Position numbers and translations under genes: made by a program
Source: CAWAND01 sp963783335
GTDB lineage: Bacteria; Chloroflexota; Anaerolineae; Anaerolineales; E44-bin32
Direction of reading: 5' to 3'
Assembly: GCA_963783335.1 (NCBI GenBank)
Contig: CAWAND010000010.1
Coordinates: 1,116,001 to 1,180,000, forward strand
Length of the DNA: 64,000 nt
Shown here: positions 57,268 through 64,000 of the stretch, piece after piece
How the letters are laid out: the number at the start of each line of letters is the position of its first letter
Numbering within the stretch: the first letter of the stretch is position 1
The notes under the pieces: generated by a model
What the model saw: the letters and a program-made list of their open reading frames with translations, nothing else
Told to the model about the DNA's origin: nothing
Database searches by the model: none

Positions 57268-59130
57268 ATGGGCATATCGCCGGATACAGAAATCATGCTT
57301 CAGGGACTTCCCGACAAACCTGGATGCTACCTGATGAAAGGCAAGCGCGGCCAGGTTCTGTATGTGGGCAAGGCGGTCAACCTGAAGAACAGGGTTCGTT
57401 CGTATTTCCACGCCTCGGCCAGCCACTCTCGCAAGGTGGCCGAGATGGTCTCCAACGTTGTGGACATAGAATGGATCATCGTCGGATCCGAACTCGAGGC
57501 CTTGATCCTCGAGATGAACCTGATCAAGCGATATCGGCCCAAGTACAATGTGCGGTTGAAGGACGACAAGCGCTATCCGTATATCAAAGTCCACTGGGCG
57601 GACCCCTTTCCCAAAGTGACCATGACGCGCAGGCTGGCCGATGATGGGTCCCGCTACTACGGCCCATACACCAGTGTATGGGCGGTGCATCAGACATTGG
57701 ACGTGCTGCGCAAGATCTTCCCCTACCTTACCTGCGACCGGGTGATCACCGGTGAAGACAAGCGGGCCTGTCTGTACTACGACATCAAGCTGTGTACGGC
57801 GCCATGCATCGGTGCCATTGACCAGGCCAAATACAGAGCGATGATTGGTGATTTGTGCCAATTCCTGGAGGGCCACACGGAGCCGATTGTGGATCGCCTC
57901 AAGAAGGCGATGACATCCGCTTCGGCCCATTTGGAGTACGAGCAGGCGGCGGCTATCCGAGATCAGTTGACGGCAATTGAGAAAGTTGTGGAGGGCCAAA
58001 GGGTGGTCTCGCGGCAGAAGATCGATTCGGATGTGATCGCCTTTGCCCGGGAACAAGGCGAGGCTTGCGTGCAGGTGTTCTTCATCCGGGCCGGGAAGCT
58101 TATCGGCCGCGAGTACTTCATCTTGGAGGGCACCGAGGACGCCGAGGCGCCCGAGGTGCTGAAGTCGTTCATTAAGCAGTTCTATGATGAAGCCCCGCAT
58201 GTGCCGCAGAAGCTGCTGCTGCCTGCGGAGGTCGAGGAAGCCAAGATCATCGAAGCCTGGCTCACCCAACGCCGAGATGGACGCCGCAAGGTCAAGCTGG
58301 TGGTGCCACGACGCGGTGCCAATCGGCAGCTTGTGGACATGGCAGCCGAGAATGCAGCCGATACACTGGCGATGCTTCGTACACGCTGGGAGGCGGACCG
58401 GAGCCAGCATGTTGAGGCGCTGGCGGAGCTGCAGCAGGCGCTCAACCTCCCTGTCCCGCCAAACCGGATTGAGTGCTACGACATTTCCAACCTTCAAGGG
58501 ACGGCAGCGGCAGGATCGATGGTGGTTTTCGAACAGGGTGCGCCCAGCAAAAGCTTGTACCGGAAATTCACGATCAAAAGTGTCCAGGGCCAGGATGACT
58601 TCGCCAGCATGGAGGAAGTACTTCAGCGACGTTTCCGGCGCTGGAAGATCGCCCAAGAGGAGCAGGACAAACCGGGGGGAAAGCTGGACCGTGGCTTTGG
58701 CCTGCTGCCTGATTTGCTGATCGTGGATGGCGGAAAGGGCCAGCTGGCAAGGGCGGTCGATGTGCTGCGCGCATTCGAAATCTCTGACCAGGTGCCGCTG
58801 GCGGGCCTGGCGAAGGGTCATGAAGAGCTCTACCTTCCGGGAAAGCCAGATCCATTGATCCTGCCTCGCCGATCAGCTGGACTGCACCTCGTTCAGCGGC
58901 TGCGGGATGAGGCGCATCGGTTTGCCGTCAGCCACCATCGCACTCGACGTCGGAAAGCAGGCATGGCCTCGCAGTTGGACTCCATCCCCGGCATCGGACC
59001 GGCGCGCCGCAAGGCGCTGCTTCGGGCGTTTGGAGATCTGAACGCCATGCGTACCGCCGAGACTCATGAGCTGGCTGCGGTGCATGGCATAAGTGTTGAG
59101 CTGGCTGAGCGCGTCAAGGCAGCTCTCTAG
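57268..59130 (+). CDS. uvrC: UvrABC system protein C (excinuclease)
   Basis: Encodes 620 residues with the full UvrC plan: GIY-YIG nuclease at the N-terminus (GCYLMKG then VLYVGKAVNLKNR, about 18-50), four cysteine-like positions near 165-180 (TCDRVITGEDKRACLYYDIKLCTAPC in pieces) that can bind an FeS cluster, a UVR motif near 205-240, an RNase H-like endonuclease domain (IECYDISNLQG near 397) and a C-terminal helix-hairpin-helix (IPGIGPARRKALL near 572). It makes both incisions in nucleotide excision repair. It is followed 12 bases later by a CheY-like gene. Confidence 0.96.
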   Translation: MGISPDTEIMLQGLPDKPGCYLMKGKRGQVLYVGKAVNLKNRVRSYFHASASHSRKVAEMVSNVVDIEWIIVGSELEALILEMNLIKRYRPKYNVRLKDDKRYPYIKVHWADPFPKVTMTRRLADDGSRYYGPYTSVWAVHQTLDVLRKIFPYLTCDRVITGEDKRACLYYDIKLCTAPCIGAIDQAKYRAMIGDLCQFLEGHTEPIVDRLKKAMTSASAHLEYEQAAAIRDQLTAIEKVVEGQRVVSRQKIDSDVIAFAREQGEACVQVFFIRAGKLIGREYFILEGTEDAEAPEVLKSFIKQFYDEAPHVPQKLLLPAEVEEAKIIEAWLTQRRDGRRKVKLVVPRRGANRQLVDMAAENAADTLAMLRTRWEADRSQHVEALAELQQALNLPVPPNRIECYDISNLQGTAAAGSMVVFEQGAPSKSLYRKFTIKSVQGQDDFASMEEVLQRRFRRWKIAQEEQDKPGGKLDRGFGLLPDLLIVDGGKGQLARAVDVLRAFEISDQVPLAGLAKGHEELYLPGKPDPLILPRRSAGLHLVQRLRDEAHRFAVSHHRTRRRKAGMASQLDSIPGIGPARRKALLRAFGDLNAMRTAETHELAAVHGISVELAERVKAAL

Positions 59131-59142
59131 CAGGAGGTCCGG

Positions 59143-59520
59143 GTGCTATCCGTTTGGATTGTTGACGACGACGATGAGATGAGCCATGCGGTCAAGCTGA
59201 TGCTGGAACTGCTCGAGTTCCAGGTCCAGACCTTCCGTGATGCCCGCACCGCCTCCCGGCAGCTTCTGGCCGGCAAGAGGCCGGATGTCCTGCTGCTGGA
59301 CATCAACATGCCAGAGGTCACCGGCATTGATATGCTCGAGTTTGTACGACTGCGCAAAGAGCTCAAGTCGCTGCCGGTGGTGATGCTCTCTTCTGAAACC
59401 ACGGATGTTCAAGTGGACGAGGCCATGTCCTTGGGGGCGAATGGGTATGTCTTCAAGCCGGTAACCATCGATGAATTGGAAGCCGTCCTCAATAAGGTGC
59501 TTCCGCAGCGCAACGGCTAG
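59143..59520 (+). CDS. Single-domain response regulator (CheY-like)
   Basis: Encodes 125 residues, only a receiver domain: acidic pocket DDDD (8-11), phospho-Asp in LLDINMP (D53), Ser in MLSSE (S83) and Lys in VFKPV (K105). No output domain, so it signals by protein contact. The GTG start has GGAGGT 5 bases upstream and lies 12 bases after uvrC, so they are probably co-transcribed. Its stop shares the palindrome CTAG with the convergent galK stop. No histidine kinase partner is near. Confidence 0.88.
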   Translation: MLSVWIVDDDDEMSHAVKLMLELLEFQVQTFRDARTASRQLLAGKRPDVLLLDINMPEVTGIDMLEFVRLRKELKSLPVVMLSSETTDVQVDEAMSLGANGYVFKPVTIDELEAVLNKVLPQRNG

Positions 59521-60716
59521 GTGTTCGGCCTGCCTCCTCGCTGGATCACATCTGCATGGGCTCCCGGCCCGGCCTGGCAAACCCAGGTCGTGGCTCGCTT
59601 TCCGGTCTCAGCCGAGTAACGGCGGGCGAGTTGGTCGCAGAAACCACCCGCCCTGTCTCTCTCCACCAGGCTGACCGTCGACCCACCGAAGCCGGCACCC
59701 GTCAGGCGCGAGCCATACGCTCCGTCCAGTTGATCGGCGATCTCCACCATCTTGTCCAACTCGGGACCCGACACCTGGAACAAGTCGCGCAGGCTGACGT
59801 GTGAGGCACGCATCAACTTGCCAAACTCGGTTGCGTCGCCGGCTTCAAGGGCCTTGGCACCTTGCCGAACGCGTTCGATCTCTTCGACGACGTGCTGCGC
59901 CCGCATGCGGGCCGGTTGGGGCAGATGGTCCGCCATCTCCCCAAACTCCTCGAGTGTGATATCCCGCAGACTCCCCAAGCCATCTCGATGGCGGCGCAGT
60001 TCGGCCACCGCCTGGCGGCATTCCTGGACGCGTTGGTTGTAGGCCGAGGCGGCCAGAGCACGCGGGACTCCGGTGTCGGCCACGACGATCGAAACCTGTG
60101 CTGGAAGAGGCACGGGTCGGGCCGAAAGATTATTGAAGTCCAAAAGCAGCGCGTGATCCCTCACGGCTGAAACGGACGTCCACTGATCCATCAGGCCGGA
60201 GTGGACGCCGGCCATGGTGTGCTCGGCTGATTGGCACAATCTGGCCAGTGCGATGTCCGACCAATCAAGAGCCTGCAGGCTGCTCAGGGCGGAAGCGAAG
60301 GCCACCTCGATCGCCGCCGACGATGACAGGCCGGCCCCCGAAGGCACATCGCACGTGTAGGCAGCATCGAATGCGGGGAGCCGGTGCCCCGAATTGACCC
60401 ATGCCCAGCACACGCCCACCGGGTATCGAGCCCAGTCGGGCGTGTTGGCCCGCAGCTGAGCTGTCGGTGCCTCAAGATCAGACACCTGGAAGACATGCTC
60501 GGCCCCGAGATCCAGCGCCGCCAGGCGAATCGAGCCGGATGACGACTCCCGCAACCCGACCAGAGCTGCAAACTGGATCCCGCAGGGCAGAGCCAGGCCG
60601 TTGTTGTAGTCGACGTGCTCTCCGAGCAGATTGACCCTTCCGGGCGCCCGGGCAAGGACGGTGGGCTTCTGTCCGAAGGTTGCTTCGAATCGGGCTGGCA
60701 GCTCGCCTGCGCTCAC
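59517..60716 (-). CDS. galK: Galactokinase (GHMP kinase)
   Basis: Encodes 399 residues. Substrate motif GRVNLLGEHVDYN (about 25-37), GHMP ATP motif GAGLSSSAAIEV (about 126-137) and the C-terminal GAGFGGS motif near 350 are present. It phosphorylates galactose at carbon 1 in the Leloir pathway. No galT or galE is adjacent. The GTG start overlaps the stop of the upstream gene (GTGA), so translation is coupled to a helicase-domain-like protein, an unusual partner. Confidence 0.9.
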   Translation of the reverse strand: MSAGELPARFEATFGQKPTVLARAPGRVNLLGEHVDYNNGLALPCGIQFAALVGLRESSSGSIRLAALDLGAEHVFQVSDLEAPTAQLRANTPDWARYPVGVCWAWVNSGHRLPAFDAAYTCDVPSGAGLSSSAAIEVAFASALSSLQALDWSDIALARLCQSAEHTMAGVHSGLMDQWTSVSAVRDHALLLDFNNLSARPVPLPAQVSIVVADTGVPRALAASAYNQRVQECRQAVAELRRHRDGLGSLRDITLEEFGEMADHLPQPARMRAQHVVEEIERVRQGAKALEAGDATEFGKLMRASHVSLRDLFQVSGPELDKMVEIADQLDGAYGSRLTGAGFGGSTVSLVERDRAGGFCDQLARRYSAETGKRATTWVCQAGPGAHADVIQRGGRPNT

Positions 60717-62395
60717 GGCGAGTCGTCCATCGTCGGGCCGCTGGGCTGAATCCAGACGCCCAAGCGCAAGGAAAGACGAAGCAGGGCCTGCAGGTCGGAC
60801 TCGTCGATCAAGAAGGCGCGTTCGCCTACCTGGTGCTGGAGGAAGCGAGCGGCTTTGCGCTCGCGCTGCAGGCGCTCGAGTGCATCTGGCTCGGTGAGAG
60901 TAAAAAGCAATTTGCGGGATAGGTTGGCGTCGGCACCACGCGCTTCAAACCGGCCCAGCGCTTGGTCGAGGCGTGGCGGCAAATCCTCGTCGGCAAGCCG
61001 CTGCAGCAAGGCCCGAATATGGGAAATCTTGAGGCCCTGCCGGCGGGCACTCTCCAAAGACTGGGCTGTGAGTTGGTATGTGTACACATCGCCCTCAAGG
61101 CCGATCCATGTGCAGATGCGGGCGATTTGATAGCGCAGACTGACGTCAACCGAGCGGTGGATCTTCAGCTTGCCATCCATGCTGATTGAAACGTGGCCCT
61201 CGACCGGCTCGACTGAGGGGTGTGCCTCCTGATCTGTCAACACCTCAAACCACGGAGTGATGCGTATGGCCGTCGGGGCCTCCGCAGGATGAGCTCCGCC
61301 CAAATCAACGGCTCCCAACCAGTGCAGCGGCCCGGAGAGCAGATACGCCAGCAGACGACCGTCGACGGCGTCCCAATGGTCGAAGCCGCGCAGGAAGCGG
61401 CCAGAGCGAGCGTCTTGGACATACCAGGCATCGAAATCGCCTGCCGGCCGTTGAAACCCGGGCTTGTGCGCCTTGACATCGGCTTGAAAGGCGCTCAGAT
61501 TCCACCACGTCCGCTTCGGCAGCTCTCGGAGCATCTGCAGCACCACACGCCTGGCTCCGGCGGGTTCGTTGGGCCAGGGGAGTGTGGCATGGAGCAAACC
61601 GGGGACGTGCGCCAGATCGTTCCAGGTGCTGCTCGCTGCCCAGGCTCGGCCCAGGGCGCTGAGCGCCTGAGAGCGACCCTGGTCCAAGAATTGCCGGGCG
61701 GCCTCCGGTTCGGGTTGAAGCGGACGGAAGGAAAAGACCCCGAGGTCGATCAAGAGCTGCACGACCAGATCCAGCGAACCGGGCTGGAGAAGAAAGTCTG
61801 TCAGCCGACGGCGCCGTTCAACGGGCAGCTCTGCACCGTCGGCGGGCCGGCGTCGGAAGGCTGACATCAGCGTGACCGCGTCATCCACCATGCGGGACGA
61901 GGACAGCTGAACGGCTGCCGGCGTGTCTGCCGGACGGCCATAAGGGGAGGCGGCAGGTTCAAAAGCGGTTTGCAGGTGCGTCAAGATTTCGTTGGGGATG
62001 AAGCCGAATTCCTCGAAGCCGACTGGCGTGTCGGCGAAAGCCCGGCCCACCAAGCCCCGATACCACAAGCTCTCAAGGGGGGAGACAGGCTGACGCCAGG
62101 GTTTCTCCCGGTCCCGTCGACCCGGTCCGAGCGTGCGCACCTCGCCATATCGCCGTTCGAGATCTGCCCAAGGCAGCCGGCCGTCAGAGTCGACAAGTTC
62201 TTCGAGTATCCCCACCAGAGGTTCTGGGAGAGCGTCGATTCCTTCCTCCAGAATCTCGTCCTGCAGGAGCGCGCTGGCGACCCACTGGGCGGCCTCCTTT
62301 GGCGGCCCAGGCGGCGGATCCAGGCCCCACAGCTCAGCCAGGGCGCGCAGGAAACCCATGTCTTGATCCTGGAGCGATTGGAGCAGGTCTTGCAT
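60713..62395 (-). CDS. Large soluble protein, possible helicase-associated (Helicase_C_3-like) domain
   Basis: Encodes 560 residues with no signal or membrane segment. The second half contains blocks such as GFDAW, HWDAVDGRLLAYLLSGPLHWLGAVDLGG (in pieces, about 325-358) and TAIRITPWFEVL that resemble the helicase-associated domain found in XPB/Ssl2-like and other bacterial proteins, and a C-terminal LGVWI strand. No helicase Walker motifs are seen, so it is not an active helicase. The assignment is tentative. It is coupled to galK by a GTGA overlap. Confidence 0.45.
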   Translation of the reverse strand: MQDLLQSLQDQDMGFLRALAELWGLDPPPGPPKEAAQWVASALLQDEILEEGIDALPEPLVGILEELVDSDGRLPWADLERRYGEVRTLGPGRRDREKPWRQPVSPLESLWYRGLVGRAFADTPVGFEEFGFIPNEILTHLQTAFEPAASPYGRPADTPAAVQLSSSRMVDDAVTLMSAFRRRPADGAELPVERRRRLTDFLLQPGSLDLVVQLLIDLGVFSFRPLQPEPEAARQFLDQGRSQALSALGRAWAASSTWNDLAHVPGLLHATLPWPNEPAGARRVVLQMLRELPKRTWWNLSAFQADVKAHKPGFQRPAGDFDAWYVQDARSGRFLRGFDHWDAVDGRLLAYLLSGPLHWLGAVDLGGAHPAEAPTAIRITPWFEVLTDQEAHPSVEPVEGHVSISMDGKLKIHRSVDVSLRYQIARICTWIGLEGDVYTYQLTAQSLESARRQGLKISHIRALLQRLADEDLPPRLDQALGRFEARGADANLSRKLLFTLTEPDALERLQRERKAARFLQHQVGERAFLIDESDLQALLRLSLRLGVWIQPSGPTMDDSP

Positions 62396-62436
62396 GCTTC
62401 GGCCGGGTTCTCTGGCAGATGCAGCGGCTTGATTGG

Positions 62437-63351
62437 CTACACTCTCACCCTGAGCGCTTTGGGAATGATCTTGATCGCTAATTGTGTGACCTGAGAAGCG
62501 AAGTCGGCGTAGATTTCGCCGTCGGTGTGGATGGGTATCGGATTCTCCGACGTGACTTCGAGTTCCGTGAACTCGCCCAATCGAACCTGGCGGAATCGTC
62601 CGTGAGTGCCGCGCATGACTTCTGGGATCAGTCGCAGCATCATCAGGCGAGAAATGCCTTCGATCGTGGCATAGTTGAGGAGGCCGTCGTCCGGCACGGC
62701 GTCGGGTGAGGTGAGGAAGCCGCCCCCTTCTCGCCGCCCGTTGTTGAGCGCCAGCAGCAATGTCGGCTGCTCGAAGGTCTCCCGATCGGTTTTGACTGTC
62801 ATCATCGGCGCGTCATGATGCCTGAACACGGTCTGCAGCACCGCCCAAATGTACATCGGGTAGCCGCGCAGGCGGGTGATCTGGTAGGAGTAGATTGCCA
62901 CCGAGGCGCCAAAACCCACGTTGATGGTGTTGTCCCAGTACTCGGTGCGGCCCGTGTTGTCGGTGATGGTTCCCACATCGATGATGCGCTCCGTGCCGTT
63001 CAGCGCTTTGAGGATGGCGATTTCGGGGTCTGTGGCGACGCCGACATTGGCGCAGAAGTCGTTGCCTGAGCCGACGGGTACTGCGCCAAGTGCCGGGCGG
63101 CGTTCCTCCGGGATGCGCATCAGGCCGTTGACGATCTCATGGATCGTGCCATCCCCGCCCAAACCGACCACCGTGTCGAAACCTTCGTCGGCGGCAGATT
63201 CGGCAAGCTTGGATGCATGACCCGGGTATTGTGTGGGAGCCCACTCCCCACCGCCATGCCGGTCGATGGCGGCCTGCAGGACATGGACAAGATCCCAGGC
63301 GTGGCCCCGATCGGCATGCGCATTGAAGATGAGTTTTGTCTTTGAGCTCAA
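62437..63351 (-). CDS. Diacylglycerol/lipid kinase family protein
   Basis: Encodes 304 residues of the DAGK catalytic family. GGDGTIHEIVNG (about 64-75) binds ATP, VPVGSGNDF (about 91-99) belongs to the fold's second motif, and a beta-sandwich domain follows. It phosphorylates a lipid such as diacylglycerol, undecaprenol or a sphingoid base; the substrate is not known. The TTG start has GGGAGGGG about 6 bases upstream. A TATAAT box at 63587-63592 on the minus strand could be its promoter, with a 230-base leader. Confidence 0.85.
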   Translation of the reverse strand: MSSKTKLIFNAHADRGHAWDLVHVLQAAIDRHGGGEWAPTQYPGHASKLAESAADEGFDTVVGLGGDGTIHEIVNGLMRIPEERRPALGAVPVGSGNDFCANVGVATDPEIAILKALNGTERIIDVGTITDNTGRTEYWDNTINVGFGASVAIYSYQITRLRGYPMYIWAVLQTVFRHHDAPMMTVKTDRETFEQPTLLLALNNGRREGGGFLTSPDAVPDDGLLNYATIEGISRLMMLRLIPEVMRGTHGRFRQVRLGEFTELEVTSENPIPIHTDGEIYADFASQVTQLAIKIIPKALRVRV

Positions 63352-63659
63352 GAAGTCCCCTCCCGATCGATTCCCCGGACGGTGGGTCCGAAGCGGAGAT
63401 CACCCCGACTAGCTTATGCCATGACTCTTGAAGCGGCAAGTAGCGAATGCTCCGAACGCGGCTGAAGATCGGCGTCCGGCATCGAGCGCTTGAGGTGTGA
63501 ACACAACAAAAGGCCTGCGCTTCCAGTTTCGGAAGGTCTTGGCCAAGGCGGTCCATTCCGCGGGAAAGAATGAAGTTGAAGCGTCGATTATAGTCCAATC
63601 ACCAGCCGCCACTCGCCAGACATCCCCCCTGTTAGTACATTTTTTAAGCATAGCGGTCC
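63352..63659. other. Gene-free stretch upstream of the lipid kinase
   Basis: No coding region with a believable start, ribosome site or similarity. The only clear signal is a TATAAT box at 63587-63592 (minus strand), a possible promoter of the lipid kinase. Reading frames across this stretch look like shadows with low-complexity composition. Confidence 0.4.
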
Positions 63660-63665
63660 TTGACT
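63660..63665 (+). promoter_or_regulatory. Possible -35 box of the candidate small RNA
   Basis: TTGACT on the plus strand; 17 bases later TAAGGT is a weak -10. Predicted start near 63695 fits the first helix of the RNA candidate. Confidence 0.35.
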
Positions 63666-63694
63666 TTCAGCCAAGGCGTGCATAAGGTTATGAC

Positions 63695-63892
63695 GAACGG
63701 AGCCTCAGGCCACCTGAGGGCTGCACGGCCCCCGTCGGCTATGGGATCATTCAACCGGCTGCCACGAGCAAGCGGCAGTTTGAAGCAAGCAAGCGCCGCG
63801 GTTGGATATGCGCCCTTCCCTATAGCCTTAAGGCGCGGGTCACCCGGCGAGAGTGGAAAGCCGGCTGCCTAAAGGCGTGATGGGGCTCTTTC
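63695..63892 (+). ncRNA. Candidate structured RNA of about 195 bases, 6S-like rod
   Basis: Nested complementary segments form one long rod: GAGCCTCA (63700) with TGGGGCTC (63881), GGCTATGGG (63737) with CCCTATAGCC (63818, one bulge), CAACCG (63752) with CGGTTG (63799) and CTGCC (63759) with GGCAG (63774). The closing stem is followed by TTTCTTTTCT like a terminator. Length and rod shape resemble 6S RNA, but I could not match conserved 6S sequence, and other small RNAs or a riboswitch are possible. No coding frame is convincing here. Confidence 0.35.
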
Positions 63893-63929
63893 TTTTCTCC
63901 AGACTTGTCAGCCAGCCGGTTCATTCCTC

Positions 63930-64000
63930 TCAGGTCTTCAGCAACGCGTTCAGCTCAGCGATGGCTTGTTCGGGGCTCTTGAAGTGGATGGCCGCCATCC
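63930..64000 (-). CDS. C-terminal fragment of an unknown protein (cut by window end)
   Basis: Minus-strand frame open to the window edge, ending at TGA 63930-63932. The visible end reads MAAIHFKSPEQAIAELNALL followed by KT, an amphipathic helix. ATG at 63996-63998 may be internal. No family can be named from this short piece. Confidence 0.4.
   Translation of the reverse strand, partial: MAAIHFKSPEQAIAELNALLKT

Noticed and set aside
57220..58821. Long minus-strand frame opposite uvrC
   Set aside because: Shadow of uvrC.
63137..63651. Minus-strand frames upstream of and overlapping the lipid kinase
   Set aside because: No ribosome site, no domain, and partly in the kinase gene in another frame.
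63695..63892. Known riboswitch classes (TPP, cobalamin, c-di-GMP, c-di-AMP, FMN, SAM) or RNase P/tmRNA/SRP
   Set aside because: None of their conserved core sequences is visible; length excludes RNase P and tmRNA.
1..64000. CRISPR arrays, insertion sequences, prophage, rRNA
   Set aside because: No regularly spaced direct repeats, transposase or integrase motifs, phage structural genes or rRNA sequences were seen.

Overview
The window is a gene-dense, GC-rich chromosomal segment with about 57 protein genes, one tRNA and no phage, insertion sequence, rRNA or CRISPR. The gene content points to a member of the Chloroflexota, most likely an Anaerolineae-like lineage. The reasons are a NurA/HerA pair, a T-box-controlled threonyl-tRNA synthetase without a TGS domain, UbiA/UbiD/UbiE-type quinone genes, a cluster with a DUF6754-like protein and an orphan glutamate-mutase-L-like ATPase, an LPXTG-like protein, and no outer-membrane genes. 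This is inference from families, not a phylogeny.

Layout. 0.1-7.5 kb: proline/glutamate catabolic aldehyde dehydrogenase, a phosphatase-like protein with a mutated active site, a DUF429 protein, an ECF sigma factor coupled to a frameshifted O6-methylguanine methyltransferase, an alpha/beta hydrolase, a membrane-anchored DsbA-like protein and a patatin-like lipase. 7.6-9.8 kb: tRNA-Val, then a T-box leader and thrS. 9.8-13.2 kb: secreted cell-wall proteins (a frameshifted L,D-transpeptidase and an N-formylglutamate-amidohydrolase-like protein). 13.3-21.7 kb: a membrane FeS (HdrD/GlpC-like) protein, a complete branched-chain-type 2-oxo acid dehydrogenase operon (E1alpha, E1beta, E2, E3) and citrate synthase. 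21.8-32 kb: minus-strand genes including UbiA, an ABC importer, UbiE and UbiD (quinone synthesis), a membrane molybdopterin oxidoreductase, and a frameshifted MFS transporter on the plus strand. 32-40.9 kb: glutaredoxin and zwf, a C39-like/TPR protein, ferritin, a radical-SAM DNA-repair-type protein, a two-component system with a thioredoxin-like lipoprotein, and bioY. 40.9-44.4 kb: nurA, an unknown frameshifted gene and herA. 44.6-52.8 kb: a divergent, tightly overlapping eight-gene envelope cluster of unknown function. 52.9-64 kb: AAA/winged-helix regulator, phosphohexomutase, solute-binding lipoprotein, uvrC, a CheY-like protein, galK, a helicase-associated-domain candidate, a lipid kinase and a candidate structured RNA.

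Three cross-cutting patterns stand out. First, an 18-bp palindrome TTGTGAA-N4-TTCACAA (Rex/CRP-like) occurs in seven intergenic places, always just past a stop codon. Second, many genes have an extended -10 box (TGN-TATAAT-like) only 6-9 bases before the start codon and no Shine-Dalgarno, which indicates leaderless mRNAs. Third, four genes are broken by single-base frameshifts, two of them in homopolymers, so at least some may be sequencing errors.
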